From: Irpex lacteus
Taxonomy: Eukaryota; Basidiomycota; Agaricomycetes; Polyporales; Irpicaceae
NCBI GenBank assembly: GCA_001986395.2
Contig: MQVO02000010.1
Coordinates: 1,116,001-1,180,000 of the forward strand
Length of the DNA: 64,000 nt
Direction of reading: 5' to 3'
Both the position numbers and the translations under genes were made by a program. Below the pieces are notes generated by a model. The model saw only the letters and a program-made list of their open reading frames with translations. It made no database searches and was not told the origin of the DNA. This document shows positions 22,215-34,763 of the stretch, in pieces. The number at the start of each line of letters is the position of its first letter. Position 1 is the stretch's first letter.

Positions 22215-25200
22215 AGTACATTGGCCAAGGTCAGCTAACCCAGTTCATTAAGAATAGCCTCACCCTACTCACATCGTAATTGTTAGACACGCTGTCGTCG
22301 GAAAGTCGGCCTCGTAAGTCGGATGCTTGACATGTCGTTTCGCAATAGAACGGCGTCCGCGAATGTGGTCGTTGCTCGTATTGTTCGACGAGGGCGGCCC
22401 GGCAGGCTTTACTCTAGCTGAATAAGTTTCTAGGAATATATCTATGGAATGAAACAAAGCCTCGTGAGTGAGAACCAATCATACGCACGGTCGACGCGTA
22501 CTCACCGAGTTCGAATGCCCCCGTGCCAGCCTCAAGATGACAGCCTCGGGTCCAGACATGTCGTCCCGCAATAGAACAACGTCCAACGAGCCCAGTCAAC
22601 TGCGCCGAGAACACTCGGCACTGCCACGAGAGAGTCATCCGCGGCGTAAAGCATACATCTATCAGACAACCGAGTGAGTGAGCTTGTTGCCCAGCTTCCC
22701 AGCGATGTACGCACCTATTCTCAAAGCCCACTTCGCACTAGTCGTGCCAGCGAACATCCAGCACGCCTTTGAGGCTGCCGTGGGAGGTTTTGATCCTCCA
22801 AGGACGCTCGCCAGATCACTCGACTATGGACCAACGTCCGCTATCCGTGACGGAGACGTCATTGATGTCTTCGTCGTGGTCGTGGTCGCCGTCAGGGGAG
22901 AGTTCACGAGCTAAACCAACGTGCCTGCCCGCCTGGCGAGTTAGAACACGGCCAACTCCATAGATAACACATTTATTTGTGTTATGCAGTGCCTGTCGCC
23001 TGCATCGAGAGCGATGACTTCGTCGACCAAGGCACCGGGGGTCTGTTCCGCGAGAGATAGGCGTCCCACGAGCAAGGGATACTTGCAGCGTAGGACGTCG
23101 ATCGCTTTATCGCTGGCCGCAGCCCGTTGCACGAAGCCTGCCGCTATCAGTCGACTACGTGAGTAAGATCGATACGTCATTTGCGTCCGACGCGTACTCA
23201 CCAAATCTAGTTCCTCTCGACGTCCCGACCCTCGTGTTAACCCCAGAGTCGCCACGGATGGTGTTGAAGACATTCGAAAGGACTCGCCAGGCCATTTTGT
23301 AACAGATCGCCATCCCATAAGCAAGGTCGTCTTGCGCCGTGGACGTCGATTACTTGCTCGCGTGCACCACACGACGACGAACGCAACCTACCGCCAATAA
23401 TCAACTTCGTGAGTAAACCGACTACTGAACCTGCAAATGATACATACTCACCTGTGCCATTCTTGCCTAAGCCCGCCCACCTCGACCTCTCGATCCTCGT
23501 AGGTAACCCGATCACGGTAGCGGGAGAGGTTGCATGCGTTCGAAAGATCTTGCCAGGCCGTTCCGCGACCTGTCGACGCCCAGCCAACAGGGTTAGCCGT
23601 CACCGAGAACGACTGGCGAGCCAGAGGCTCGTTCGTGACAAAAGGGTATTCCTATTGTCAAATCACGTCAGTAAGTCTGATACACGGCTTGTAAATGATA
23701 TTTACTTACCGGGCGTGGGTTTAACAGGTCGTCCCGAAGTCTTGACGTCGTCGACGTAGGCCTGGACGTCTTTCCGCAGTGGGTCGACACCTGGCGAGCG
23801 AGGGAGCATTGCAATTGGGGAGGTGGCTTTCGGGCGTCGCGACGGGGCTTGGCGGTGGTATTCGAGACGAAGAGTATGAACTGTAGCACGGTAACAAGGT
23901 GAGTGAGTATACCAACATGCGAGAACATATTTACTTACCCCGATGCCTATATTCTCCAGCCTCTATCTCCTCTATTAACCTTCCGTGCAATGTCTTGACG
24001 AGATTCAGAATCTTCATCTCTGGTTCCTGGGCTGTAGCTGATGTTGTCGCCCAGCAATAGATTATCGTCCAGCGTGCGTCGCGTCGGACGGTCGACATCT
24101 TCACGACACCGATCGGGCTTCGAATGGAGCTAAGCGACACATTGGTTACGCCGCGCCTCGTAAAAGCATATCTAAACACGGATAGGTAAGTACTTAATCA
24201 TTAACAGCACAAAAGGCATGACTGACGTACCTATTGCAGCCAAAACCCCGTGCCATACACAACCGCGCATCCTCCAGGATCCTCCTGTACCGTCTAGAAG
24301 CCTCACGTCGTTCCGCTATAGATCGTCGTCCGGCGGGCAGGGTGCATGGGGCGAAGCGTGGTCGTCGTCGGGGCGGATTTGCGACCCGATGGCTTCGTGC
24401 TATCGCGTTGCAGCAGACCTTCGTCCTGCGGAAGGTATTTGCGTAAGCACTCGACCGCTAAATGATCGAATAAAAGCCTAACTGACGTACCTTTGGTAGA
24501 CAACACCCTGTTTCTTCCTCCACCGCGCACCCTCCAAGACACTACAGCACAGTCGACAGACGTTGCAACGCTGTCAGTTTTGATCGTTCCGCTATGGATT
24601 GCCGTCCGGCAAGCAGAGTGAATGGGGCGTCCTTAAGCTACGTGCCGTCGAGGATATCTGGCCACAGCTGGTAAGTACTTGACCTTCCAGTCAATTAAAC
24701 CCAACTAACGTACCTTACGTAGCCAATCAGAACTCCTTCTACCACCGCGCACCTTCCAAGATCCTTCAGCGCCGTCGTTCCGCGATGAATTAGTACGACA
24801 GACGTGGTGCCGTCGTCGACTTCGTCGTTCCGCAACGGATCGTCGCCCGGCGAGTGGGGGCCATCGACCTGCCTCGTCGTCTTCGCGCAGAGGGTAAGTG
24901 CTCGATCACCAGATGATCAAGTAAATCTAATTGACATACCTTGCGTAGCCAAGGACCTACTCCTCCAACCACCGTGCACCCTCCAGCGTCCTCCAGCCCC
25001 GTCGTCACGCGACGAATCGACACGACAGACGTCGATTTCGTCATTCCGCTATAGGTCGCCGTCCGGCGAGCAGGGTGTCGGAGAGGGGGGTCACCGTCGT
25101 CGTAGCGGGCTCTCAATAGCATCCGGCAGCCTGACAGCTTCGTGTCGTAGGGAATATCTGCGTAAGTACTCGATTATCTCCTAGGCAAACAGATCCAACC

Positions 25201-26400
25201 GACGTACCTTGTACAGCTGGCCAAATCTCTTCCACCACCGCGCACCCTCCAAGATCCTCCGCTATGGTTTCGTCGTTCTGCGACGGATCGCCGTCCGGCG
25301 AGCGAGGGCAATCGGGTTGCGTCGTCGTCGTAGCTTCAGGCGACGTTGTGTTATTGCGCAGTTTCGTACTGTTGAGGAGATATGACCACGGCTTGTAAGT
25401 ACTCGACCAGCAAACAGTCGAATAAACGTACCTTGTGCCAAAACCACACTACTGCCCTCACCGCGCACACTCCAAGACCCTCCAGCGCGCCGTTCCGCAA
25501 TGGATCGACGTCCGGCGAGCGACGTTAACTGACACCGAGGCCGCCTGGCAATAGGAGGGTTCCTTCGACGAGCCCCAGCTAGCCTTCTTCGTCTAGAAGC
25601 TTGTACGATAGTCGAGGTCGTCGTTCGTCGTTCCGCAACAGATCGCCGTCCCGCGAGCAGGGTGAGCGGATCCCGTGGGTGTCGTCTTCGCCCAAGCTTC
25701 TGGTGGCATCGAGTGAGCGCGAGGCGTCGTGCCGTTGAGGACATCTGGCCACAGTTAGTAAGTACTCGATTGTATCATGGTCAAACAAAGTGGCTGACGT
25801 ACCTTGCATAGCCAGAGTCCGCTTCTACCGCCACCGCGCACCCTCCACCTTCGAAGATCCTCCGGCAGGTTCATTGCGGGATGGAGTAGGTTGCAGCGTT
25901 GGAGATTTCGTCGTTCCGCAACGGATCGACGTCCGGCGAGCGAGGTGCTGGAGCGGCGTGTGGTGGTCGTCGTCGTAGGTTCGCGATGGCATTCAGCGGC
26001 TGGGTAGCTTCGTGTCGTCTTGCTGCAGCAAAGCTTCGTCCCGCGGAGGGTAAATGGTAAGTAGTCGACGACTTGATGGTTAATTGAACCTGACCGGCAT
26101 ACCTTGTATAGCTAGCCTGTTCCTTCCACCACTGCACAACCTCCAAGATCCTCCGATGCGTGGTTGTCGGCATCTTCGCCCAACTACGTAGCTTCGTGCC
26201 TGGAGGTCATCTAGCCGAGGCAGGTAAGTACTTGACCGCCAGATAGCTGAATAAACCGAACTGACGTACCTTGCGTACCCAAAGCCCGATCCTCCCATCA
26301 TCGCGCACCTTGCAAAATCCTCAAGCGCAAGTCCAAACATTGTTACGAGAGGTATATAGCCGTTCCACGATAAATCGTCGTCCGGCGAGTCAGATGGTGG
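22215..26400. repeat. Tandem array 2: about 16-17 units of roughly 250 bp, each with an intron-like segment
   Basis: On the plus strand, intron-like segments recur near 22216, 22466, 23158, 23408, 23668, 23899, 24187, 24441, 24673, 24893, 25163, 25394, 25758, 26052 and 26225. In the right half each reads GTAAGTACTYGAC, about 30-40 variable bases, an ACTGAC or ACTAAC branch motif, GTACCTTGCGTAG; seven of nine keep the terminal AG. In the left half the pattern is GTGAGTRAG...TACTCACC...AG. The intervening about 165-230 bp hold a conserved core (CGTTCCGCAACGGATCGYCG then TCCGGCGAGCAGGG) preceded by a CACCGCGCACCCTCCAAGA block. Short plus-frame translations share a DRRPAS-like motif, but no frame stays open across units. 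A plus orientation fits the splice signals best. Its nature is unknown. Confidence 0.6.
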
Positions 26401-26985
26401 GGTATGCTAATAAGTAACAACAGTAAGTCAGCGGTAAGTCAGCGCGCTGTATACCACCTTTCGATTTTAACACACCTATGGCTTCCAGAACCTATAGCCC
26501 CGTGAACCTCCATCCACCGCGCAACCTCCAAGACGTTCCAGTACAGCTGTTTGCATAACAGTTAGTGAGAAGTACATGACAGACTAAACACGAGAGACAA
26601 ACGTCGACAAACCTTTAATTACATATGCACATAGATACTTTTCATTCTTGAAGCAGCTTGGCGAGAGTTGGGAGTCAGAGACCGAGTGGGAAGGTTCGGG
26701 ATCGAGAGGTGGTGGTGGTAGTGCGAGAGCAAGTGAGATCTAGTGAGAGGTCGCTTGCCAGTGAGAGAGATACTCCAGCGCCTACGCGATTGGTGGTTAG
26801 AGTAGAGATTACAGCAGGGAGCAGCGCAGAGCACGTACCATCGAGTCAGCGAAGCTGACTGTAACTTACGCCCAAAACCTCTCACTATCTTCGACAATTA
26901 ACCCAGAGTACAATCCACCTCACAGTCCCCGAACCGCTGCTCGTCCGAAACACGATAGACGCCGGAACACGATCAAACGCGATCA
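26401..26985. other. Region between array 2 and duplication copy 2
   Basis: Contains a short GTAAGTCAGCG duplication (about 26424-26446) and purine-rich sequence around 26650-26770. No supported gene. Similarity to the first MED10 locus starts sharply at 26986. Confidence 0.35.
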
Positions 26986-27226
26986 GGTGTAGGAACCTGC
27001 TGCCACCGTAGACGACGTTGCAACTCAGTCAGCTTTGAGCACTCCACTTGTGAGAGTCTGTACGTAAGCGCTCAATAACCTGGAACTTGGACCAGTACGA
27101 CCACCATCTTGTGTACATATCTGTGGGTTCTCTAACTCAATCTCATTGCTTTGCAGCCGTTGCTCTGGCAAAATAGTTGTCGCTACGAACACGAAGCAGC
27201 AAACATTGTCTACAGTGTTTCGTGGC

Positions 27227-27927
27227 ATGGCGCGAACCAGTCTCCCAGGATCTGCCCCACCGGCCCCGGACTCTCCTCGCTCGTCAGAGTCTCCTCCACC
27301 AGCCGGTGTACAGGGCGACCTCGAGCTTGAACTTGTTGGCCTCGCGAATGCCTTGTACAATCTGGGAACAACGGTCGTGAGCGATCTCACAAAGGAGAAG
27401 GACAAACCGGGCGGTGGGAAGCAGGTCGGCATGAGAGTGTGAGTTTGCTTGGTCTCTTGTTCTCCCGGGTGAATTGGAACTCATCATCGTTTCATGGTGC
27501 TTCTCTGTACATGTTGCTTTAACTCTAGGACCGACGTGATTAACCATCTCGCGAACATTGACAAGCTGTCGGACCATGTGCAGACGATGATTCCCATGCA
27601 GGTGCTCGAGGAGATTGACAACTCGAGGAACCCTATGCACCTCACGCGAGAGAGACTCGAACGTGCCGCGACGGAGAATCAGTTTATGAACGGGAAGATA
27701 CAAGCCATCAAGGTATGTGCATTGAACGTAGGAACTACCCAAGGAGTCGGACTGCTGAACATCGCGTATAGTCCTACCGTCAGTACTACAATGACGCCCT
27801 AGCTCAGAGCTTTCCGGACATAGCACAATACCTGGGCGAACCGTCGGTCAAACTGGAGCCATCGGAAGATATGAAACCTGAATTGCACGCGAACGGGACT
27901 GCAGGTGACAGTGGCACTCATGGCTGA
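27227..27927 (+). CDS. MED10: Mediator complex subunit 10, copy 2
   Basis: Exon structure is the same as copy 1 (27227-27438, 27529-27712, 27772-27927), encoding an identical 183-residue MED10. It is followed by the same MED10-ric8 spacing as copy 1, and ric8 here is complete, so this side preserves the MED10-ric8 adjacency. A 3 bp deletion relative to copy 1 lies just before the start codon. A single MED10 is normal in fungi. Two copies with identical products imply a very recent duplication, ongoing gene conversion, or alleles placed side by side by assembly. Confidence 0.9.
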
Positions 27928-28774
27928 GGGGCTTGGTTACGTGCGGTAGGCTACGTTATCACGGACCTCTCAGACTTACGGTGGCTTACGACGAGCAGGG
28001 CGTCATGAGGATTGCTATCACGAAACGCAGCTTCCAGAGTTGGTGCGGGATTTCCAGGAGTATCAGACGTGGAGACCTAGAGGTACGAATATCGCATACT
28101 TCTCCACCTCGCAGCACAGAAGACTCGCTCGGTGTCGTATGAGCCGTACTATCCGAGTCTCTCGGACTGTGCAGATGCAGCAGCAGTGTCTCGTTCTCGC
28201 AGCGGACATTGTGCCGTCGGAGAAAGTGGCTGGGCGTATGATCCGCTGAGTAGACACGGAGTGGTTGTCTTGGATACTCTATTATTGCAATGATTACTGT
28301 TCGTCTCTGCCGCGTTTTCGTTCCTGGACACGGAAGTCTCGGGGCCTGTTGCGAGTGTATCCCTGCGTATGTTTTTATTCCCTGGCGATAATATTTATCG
28401 ATTTCTCGGCCGGCGAACGACGGTGGCAGGCTGATCGCTGCAGGCTGTGGGCGCCGAGCTGCTCTCTCCTCTTTACCACATCCTCCCATCCCCGGCGTTT
28501 TCCCTTCTTTTGTGTTCTGCCTCTCCTTGCTCTCCTGTCTCTCGCTCGACGCCATTCGGGACATTTCTCTCTATTATCCAGGCCATACTCACCCTGACAC
28601 CGCTTAATATCTGCCTGCACTGCACCAAGCGTCTCCCTGTACTTCACGACTCAGCTAATTCTCCGCTCGAGCCTATCTGTTCTCCTGCTCGCAGCCATTG
28701 TCCGGCGTGTCTCTTAGGCCACGCCCCGTCTAATCAAGCTATAATTCTGCTCTTGTCGAGCTACAATACCCCCA
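27928..28774. other. Intergenic region MED10 copy 2 to ric8
   Basis: Counterpart of 12780-13626. It holds the presumed MED10 terminator and ric8 promoter. No supported gene. Confidence 0.45.
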
Positions 28775-30931
28775 ATGTCCAAGATTCGCCAGGCGTACAC
28801 AGCGCTCACCCCATCATCGCCTCGGTCAGAGGTATCGGCAGTTCTACAGTCTATCATAGATGGTCAGTCGATCTTGTCTGGTTACTCGCTGTGGTTGTGT
28901 AGTTGTTTATGAAGCCACACTATTAGTACCGCCGTTGACGATCGACGACGCGAACCGCAAGGAAATAGTCCAGACGATTATTGATGATCTCAAGTCTCTC
29001 ACGAAGAGCTCAAGTAGCTCGAGTAAATGCCGATTGAATTCGAAAGGTGTGTTTCGAGAAGCGTATACCGTCTTAAGCTTAACTAAATTGCTTTGTCTGT
29101 GTTTTCAGACTCTGCCCAAGCCCTGGCGGCATTAAAGTCGTTGGGCAAAAACCCGGTGGGCTCGGAGACGATTGCCAAGTCTGCAAATCTCCACGCCGTC
29201 CTTTCTGTCGCAGAACATTTCAAGGACGACCTTGATTCCTCTAACGAAGCTCTGAGGTGTATTGCCAATGCGCTACTTCTGGTTGAAAGTGCGAGAAAGA
29301 CGTTTGTCAGAAAGGAAGTGGGCGGCGGTGAATCTATGGTAGAGTTTCTGGAGGTGAGTGTTGTTTTGCATACCATGCTGCTAGTCATTGACGCATATAA
29401 TGAGGATAGAAAACAACTTCCCCCGACCGCATATTCATTGTATGCCGGATCATGTTCTTCCTGACACTATCCACGACTGCCGAAGATTATCTGCGAGCAC
29501 TTGTCGAGAGCAAGCCTCACGGCCATCACAGCAACATTATCGACATTATCTCGTCGAAATTGGACAGTTTATTGACCAGCATCCTGCAAAGCGAGAAGAT
29601 GGCCCGTGAGGCGATGTCGGAGGTGCTGAAGCTGGCTTGGAACTTGGTGACATACTATCCAAGAGTGAGTACTTCCACACTCGATATTCTAGAAACGCCA
29701 GTCTAATCGCCTGTGAACAGGTCGTCGATCCCAGTGATGGAGAACGCATGGTGATGCACGATGCATGGAGCGATCGGCTCGACGGGTGAGTCGCCCACTT
29801 CTTCTAGATCGTCTAGAATTCTAAGTCCAGTTCCTAGATTCATCGCACCGCTCCTCCGTACATTCAACTCCATGCCGCCCTCTCATCCGTCGCCGTTCAC
29901 GGCACCCATGACACATCTCGTTCACGTCCTCGTCAGTATCCCTGTTACCTCTACCAACAAGCAGAAATGGTTCCCCCCACTCAGCAGCACGTCTTCTCCC
30001 CGTACGACCTCCAAGTCCGCCAGTCCCGAAGGCTCTCCATCCTCGGATTCTCCTCCCATAAGCCGTAGTGGCTCACCGCCTGCATCTTCAAGCAAAGACT
30101 CCAAAGAACGCCCTAGCACCCTCGATCGCGCTCTGTCCAAACTCTCAGTGCGCAAATCCTCGTCCCGCCAATCAACTCTCACAGCCAACGCCGACACTCT
30201 CCTCCGTGCCTATGACATCCTCGACGTCACACTCTCCCATTATCTCCCCGATACCATCGACCCTGACGACCCCTCCGTCCAGCAACTCTGCAAACGCGAA
30301 ACAGACCAGGCGTTCGACGAGCTCATGCCCCCTCTCATTCTGTTCATCAAGAATCTATGCATCGCAGACGACTCTGTGCGCAAACGACTGCGTGAGTGGA
30401 TCGTGCCTGACGACTTGGACCGCACGAGCCCTCTCGAAGGACGGGCGGACCTGCTGGGGAGGTGTCTGCGGTTGATGGGGTGCATAAACCACAACCACAC
30501 CAAGATCTCCGTCGGGGAGATGTTGTACGCTATCTGCGACTCCGATGGTGTGTGCCCTTCACGTCGTTCTCTCTGTCTTCATCTTTACTCACTCACTACG
30601 AATGGCAATAGCGAGCACGTTGGCAGCGTACGTAGGGTACGGCAACGTCGCCGGCTTTCTCTTCCAAAAAGGCATCATGGGTGCCCCTCCCGCTCCCGGC
30701 TCCAGTGCATCTGCGCCCTCCGAGACAGCAGACGGCATGCCTATCAACCCCATCACCGGTGTCGTGCAGAAGCAAGAGCAGTCTGGGCCGGAGATGACAG
30801 ACGAGGAGAAGGAGAGGGAGGCGGAGAAGCTGTTCGTGCTGTTTGATAGGCTGGAGAGGATGGGTGCTATCCCGCCGAGTTCGAACCCGGTGAGGAAGGC
30901 TATTGCTGAGGGGAAGGGGCCGGCGTATTAG
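28775..30931 (+). CDS. ric8: Ric8 family G-alpha chaperone / guanine nucleotide exchange factor
   Basis: Seven exons (28775-28862, 28927-29046, 29109-29353, 29410-29664, 29721-29785, 29838-30547, 30612-30931) give 600 residues. Conserved Ric8 blocks are NEALRCIANALLLVESARKT, SPDRIFIVCRIMFFLT, WNLVTYY, HLVHVLVSIPV and the C-terminal YVGYGNVAGFL with EKEREAEKLFVLFDRLERMG near the end. Ric8 folds nascent G-alpha subunits and promotes nucleotide exchange on them. In filamentous fungi it acts upstream of growth and cAMP signalling. The centre (about residues 280-350) has a Ser/Pro-rich insertion. The GTCAGT donor of intron 1 is slightly atypical; the others are standard. A truncated duplicate lies at 13627-13950. 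Confidence 0.88.
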
Positions 30932-31438
30932 GATTCATGGTTCGGAGGCGGCGAAGACGCAGAAGTTCGAGGCTGTTCCCTGGCACAAGCAAAGGAAGGA
31001 CTTCAAGCTTGAAAGGACGACGTGTTTCTGTAAGAATGGGTATCCAATAATTCTTCGTATCTGGCGGGTTTGTACGCTCAGCAGTGTGTTGTCTCTGAGC
31101 GAACATTTGACATGCTTCGACCATGTGTGTGTTCATACTGTACGAGTTCCGCACAAACACACAAACGCACTTCCACTCCATCCACCACACAATTCCCATC
31201 CTCACTCTGTTTTTGGCCCGTGGTTCTTCGTTCTTGGCTTAATGTATTGAATGTATATACGTATACCCCTTGTTCCATTGCTTCGTGTTCCACCGCACCG
31301 GTAATCGCGGATACTATATAACCAGCTCTAATTACTTACTGTCCACTTCATGAGTGCGGCATCAAAACATATCATAATTACTCGACTTGTGGCCGCCAGT
31401 GAGCGCGCGGCGGGTTCGACCACAACCACGACGCAGTC
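30932..31438. other. ric8 3' flank and FunK1 copy D promoter region
   Basis: The last 55 bases before 31439 match the upstream flanks of FunK1 copies A and C, marking the edge of the inverted duplication at about 31385. The rest is unique, T/C-rich and without a gene. Confidence 0.45.
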
Positions 31439-34400
31439 ATGTCCGAACTATACGACGATGACTCGTCTTCACTTGCTTTTGAATCCGCGTTTGAGCTCAC
31501 GCACGACGACTGCTCTTTACCTATTTCCATGTCTGAACACCACGGCGACGGCTCATCTCCAGCTGTTTCTATGTCTGAAGACAACAATGTAGCTTCAACT
31601 GTCACCTGTCCAGTCCCCTCTGAACCTGTGCCACGGCCCTCCTCGCCATCTTCTAGTCCGCATGTCGACTCAAGTCACAAGCCATCTACTGATCCACAGA
31701 ATATTGGCTCAAGGCAGGAGAAGAGTCCCTTGGTGTGCAGTCCTATGAAGGCGAACTACAATAATGATGATTCGGAGAGCACTTCTACACGGTGCGATAC
31801 TAGTGTCCCTGAATGAACTGATATGCTTATGCTCGTATTCGCAGTTTGGTCGAGATTCAAGAGAGCTTCAAATGCAATTTTGAGAGAAACGGGACGGAGG
31901 TCGCGTTGGATAAATTCCTGCTATTTCTCCTCGCGATCGCCCTTCCTCGCAAGACGCACGATATACAAGAGCTTGAGACAACTTGGAAGAAGATACTGTG
32001 TGTTGCTGTCGAGCTATGTAACGAGGAGGACCAGAATATCCCTATCAACCCTGAGAATGAACCGGCTTTTGAACTTTTCGACGCAACCTCGGAACCGCAT
32101 ATGAACAAACTCCAACAGCTTCTGCTCGCCTAGTATGTTTGCTCTCCGCTGTAGTGCATCAATACTCACCGTCATGCCACTGGATAGCCGCAACGCGCAC
32201 GAGCCAGAGGCCGCAAGATACGCTTCATGGGTCGAGCTCTCGAACCATGTCCTTGAGAAGTTGCGCGAGCCGAGATTCGCAAACCGTTTTACAGATTTTG
32301 GACTACCGCAGCTGAAGGACGTCGATGGGTCCACTCTCATCTTCCAACGCAATCACAACAAGCAAACTACAGCTGAAAGTAGTGGTGTCAGCACACGCAA
32401 AGTCGCAAAAGGGACATCACAATGTCCGGGCGTGATAGCACTCCCGATAGCAGCGGCCGTGAAGATGACTGAAAACCCGCCATTCGAGCCTGTCAAGAGC
32501 TGGGAAATGATTTGGGAGAACCATTGCTCAAACTTAGCTCCTGCCACTCCTCACAGAGCCTCTGGATCATCCGACATCTTGCTCAACGTCGAGATCAAGA
32601 AGCAGAAGGGTTATGAGATGAAGCCCATCCCTTTACGTTATGACGAAAACCTGGAGGTAGGTGACATAGGACCTTACTCGCTCGATAGCTCCAGTACGGA
32701 CGACTCAGATCTCGAGGAGGGTACGAGTGACAACGAGGATGATACCGACGACAGCGAGGATGGTATCACTGGCAGCGAAGACGAGGACGACACCAGCGAC
32801 AACGAGGATGACCTAAGCGACGATGAGGATGCGACCATCGACGACGAGGATGCTACCATCGACGACGAGGGTGCTGCCAGCGATGACGAGGATGTTACCA
32901 GCGACGACGAGGATGCTACCAGCAAGAACGAACTGGTGCTGGAACCTTTGGCGTCGACGAACCGAAACAAGAAACGTAGTCGCAAGCCCGACAACTCCTC
33001 TGCTGGACGTTCGAAAAAGAAGCGGAGAAGTAACAATGGGAAGGTAGTCTCTTCAGGCTCCGGGGATGAGAACTGTGGGAGTCGCTCACGGCCGCCAAAG
33101 AAAGTATCGAGGCCTCCGCCTCCCGAACAAATGGCTATATACGCAGCAGAGCGCCTCTCGTCCAGTGCGGCGGTTCGACACTCAATTGAAATCCTCGTCA
33201 TCGGTGAGCGACCACGTACCTGAATCCATATGCGTACTGACAAAGCGCCGTCCCAGAGGACAGGCTTTGGCTTTGGTGGTTCGACCGCGGAGGCGCAATC
33301 CAATCTCATGGTCTGAACTTCATCGCGAACCTGCCTCACTTCGTTGCGCTTCTCGCCGTACTACAGCGGTTCTCCCCAAAACACTGGGGTCAAGATATAA
33401 TATTCGGAGCTGACTCACACCCCACAGTCAAGTTGCTCGGAGCTCCAGAAAAGAGTGGCGACGTGAGGCCTGAAGTTGAGATCAAGGTTGCTGTCGATAG
33501 AGCCCAGCTTGCCGTCAACCTGTTCAGCCACACGTCCTGCGTCGTTCCTGCAAACTGCGACGCCGACTTCAGCGAATATGGTGTAACCGCTTCAGAATAC
33601 GTCGCCAAGATCTATTATCCCGGTGAAACTCGTTCGAATGAAGCGCAAAACTTGGCCAAAGCGTACGAAATTGCTGCTGGAGAGAACGGCGGCGACGTCC
33701 GGGGTCATCTGCCAATTCTACTGGCAGAGCAGACGTGGCAGGATCACTCCGCTGATCTCATGGAGAAAATCCTACATGTGCGAAGGCGGGGGTCGAACCG
33801 GAGGAGGCGATATCGCGTCCTTCGTATCTTGCTCTTCACCAAGTTATACCCGATATCAAAGCTTAGTGATCTTGATTTTATCAAGGCATTGCGAAGCAGC
33901 TTCTTATGTGCGTGGTTTGCATATGTTCGTTTCTCATAGCACTGATAGGTCGATAGGTCACGGTGCGCTTTGGATGGCAGGGCTGCACCATCGTGATATC
34001 AGCGAGGGCAATCTGATGTACACCATAATTGACGGCGAGATCAGCGGTGTTGTGAACGATTTCGATCTCGCTATTATTTATGTTGAAGGCCAGGATCGCA
34101 AGACGGAGAGCGAACGTACCGGGACCAGAATCTTCATGGCTGCAAAGTTGGTGGAGAACCTGATGAACAATAAAGGAATTCCTCACATCTATGGTATGTT
34201 ATGCTTTATTCATGCACACTACACTGGGGCTAATTTATAAATTATCGCCAGACTTTGATGCGGAATCGTTTGCATATGTGACCGTTTGGGTCATTTCCCG
34301 ATATAATGTGGAGTCGGATGAGCGGTCGGACGAGCAGTCAGACGAGCAGTCGGACGAGCAGTCGCAGCTACCCCTTTCTGACTGGATTAGGCCAGCGGAC

Positions 34401-34763
34401 GATCGAAGGGCGCTCATTACTTTGAGGAAAGATGCGCTCTTCATACCCCAGCCAACCTCTTCACACCGCTCGTGCTGGAGCGTGATTGTCTCCTTCTGTC
34501 ACGCTGTCTACGAGCATCTACAGAAAGCTGACTTTGCAGAGTCAATGGCACAATATGGACCATCTTCATACAAGCCGAAGGAACCCGATGTTCTCTTCAA
34601 CGAGTACAGAAAGTCGATAGATGACCCACTGGAGGAACTAGGACACCTTACCGAGGTCAACGGAGCGCAACAACGTATCAAGGACATCAGTTCTGTTGAG
34701 CACTATAAAGAGCTTGAGCGTTGGGGATTGGTCGATTGGGAGAAAGACATCATTCTGACTTAG
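31439..34763 (+). CDS. FunK1-type fungal protein kinase (copy D), multi-exon
   Basis: A plus-strand paralogue of copy C, alignable along its whole length. The acidic leader (31439-31800) has an extra N-terminal stretch. Then come the exon ending at about 32132, a 55 bp intron to 32187, and the N-terminal FunK1 region (32188-33203) with a long Asp/Glu tract and a KKRSRKPD basic cluster. The exon from about 33258 has RLWLWWFDRGGAIQSHG, and the VAIK-like lysine YVAKIYY is near 33600. A 49 bp intron lies at 33908-33956. The catalytic loop HRDISEGNLMY is near 33990, followed by NDFDLA and GTRIFMA. A further intron follows near 34193, then the tail ending WEKDIILT at 34763. Copy D alone has an in-frame SDEQ repeat at about 34318-34365. 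All catalytic residues are present. The first splice junction is uncertain. It converges on the gene at 35256-36668. Confidence 0.85.
32700..32930. repeat. Expanded acidic coding repeat in FunK1 copy D
   Basis: Degenerate 21 bp and related units encode SDDEDAT, TDDEDAT or SDNEDD-type peptides. They continue for about 230 bp, against about 85 bp in copy C, so the tract has changed length while staying in frame. Confidence 0.75.
34318..34365. repeat. 12 bp in-frame repeat (SDEQ) in the C-lobe of FunK1 copy D
   Basis: Four tandem 12 bp units (GAGCAGTCGGAC type) encode an ERSDEQSDEQ-like run. Copy C has a different short sequence (KGLLVVSKDPP) at this place. It lies in a surface loop region after the kinase core. 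Confidence 0.75.

Larger units (their letters stand above)
26986..29098. repeat. Direct segmental duplication, copy 2 (about 2.1 kb)
   Basis: The partner of 11834-13950. Here the segment continues without a break into ric8 intron 2, exon 3 and the rest of a complete ric8 gene. This right edge is therefore the ancestral one, while the left edge abuts array 2. Confidence 0.9.

Noticed and set aside
22941..25809. Minus-strand repeat-protein gene suggested by recurring AGRRSIAER-like peptides
   Set aside because: Frames change or stop between units. The recurring peptide only reflects the shared GC-rich DNA core. Splice-like signals fit the plus strand better.
22215..26400. A CRISPR-like array of repeats and spacers
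   Set aside because: Units are far too long and irregular, repeats are diverged, and the genome is a eukaryote.
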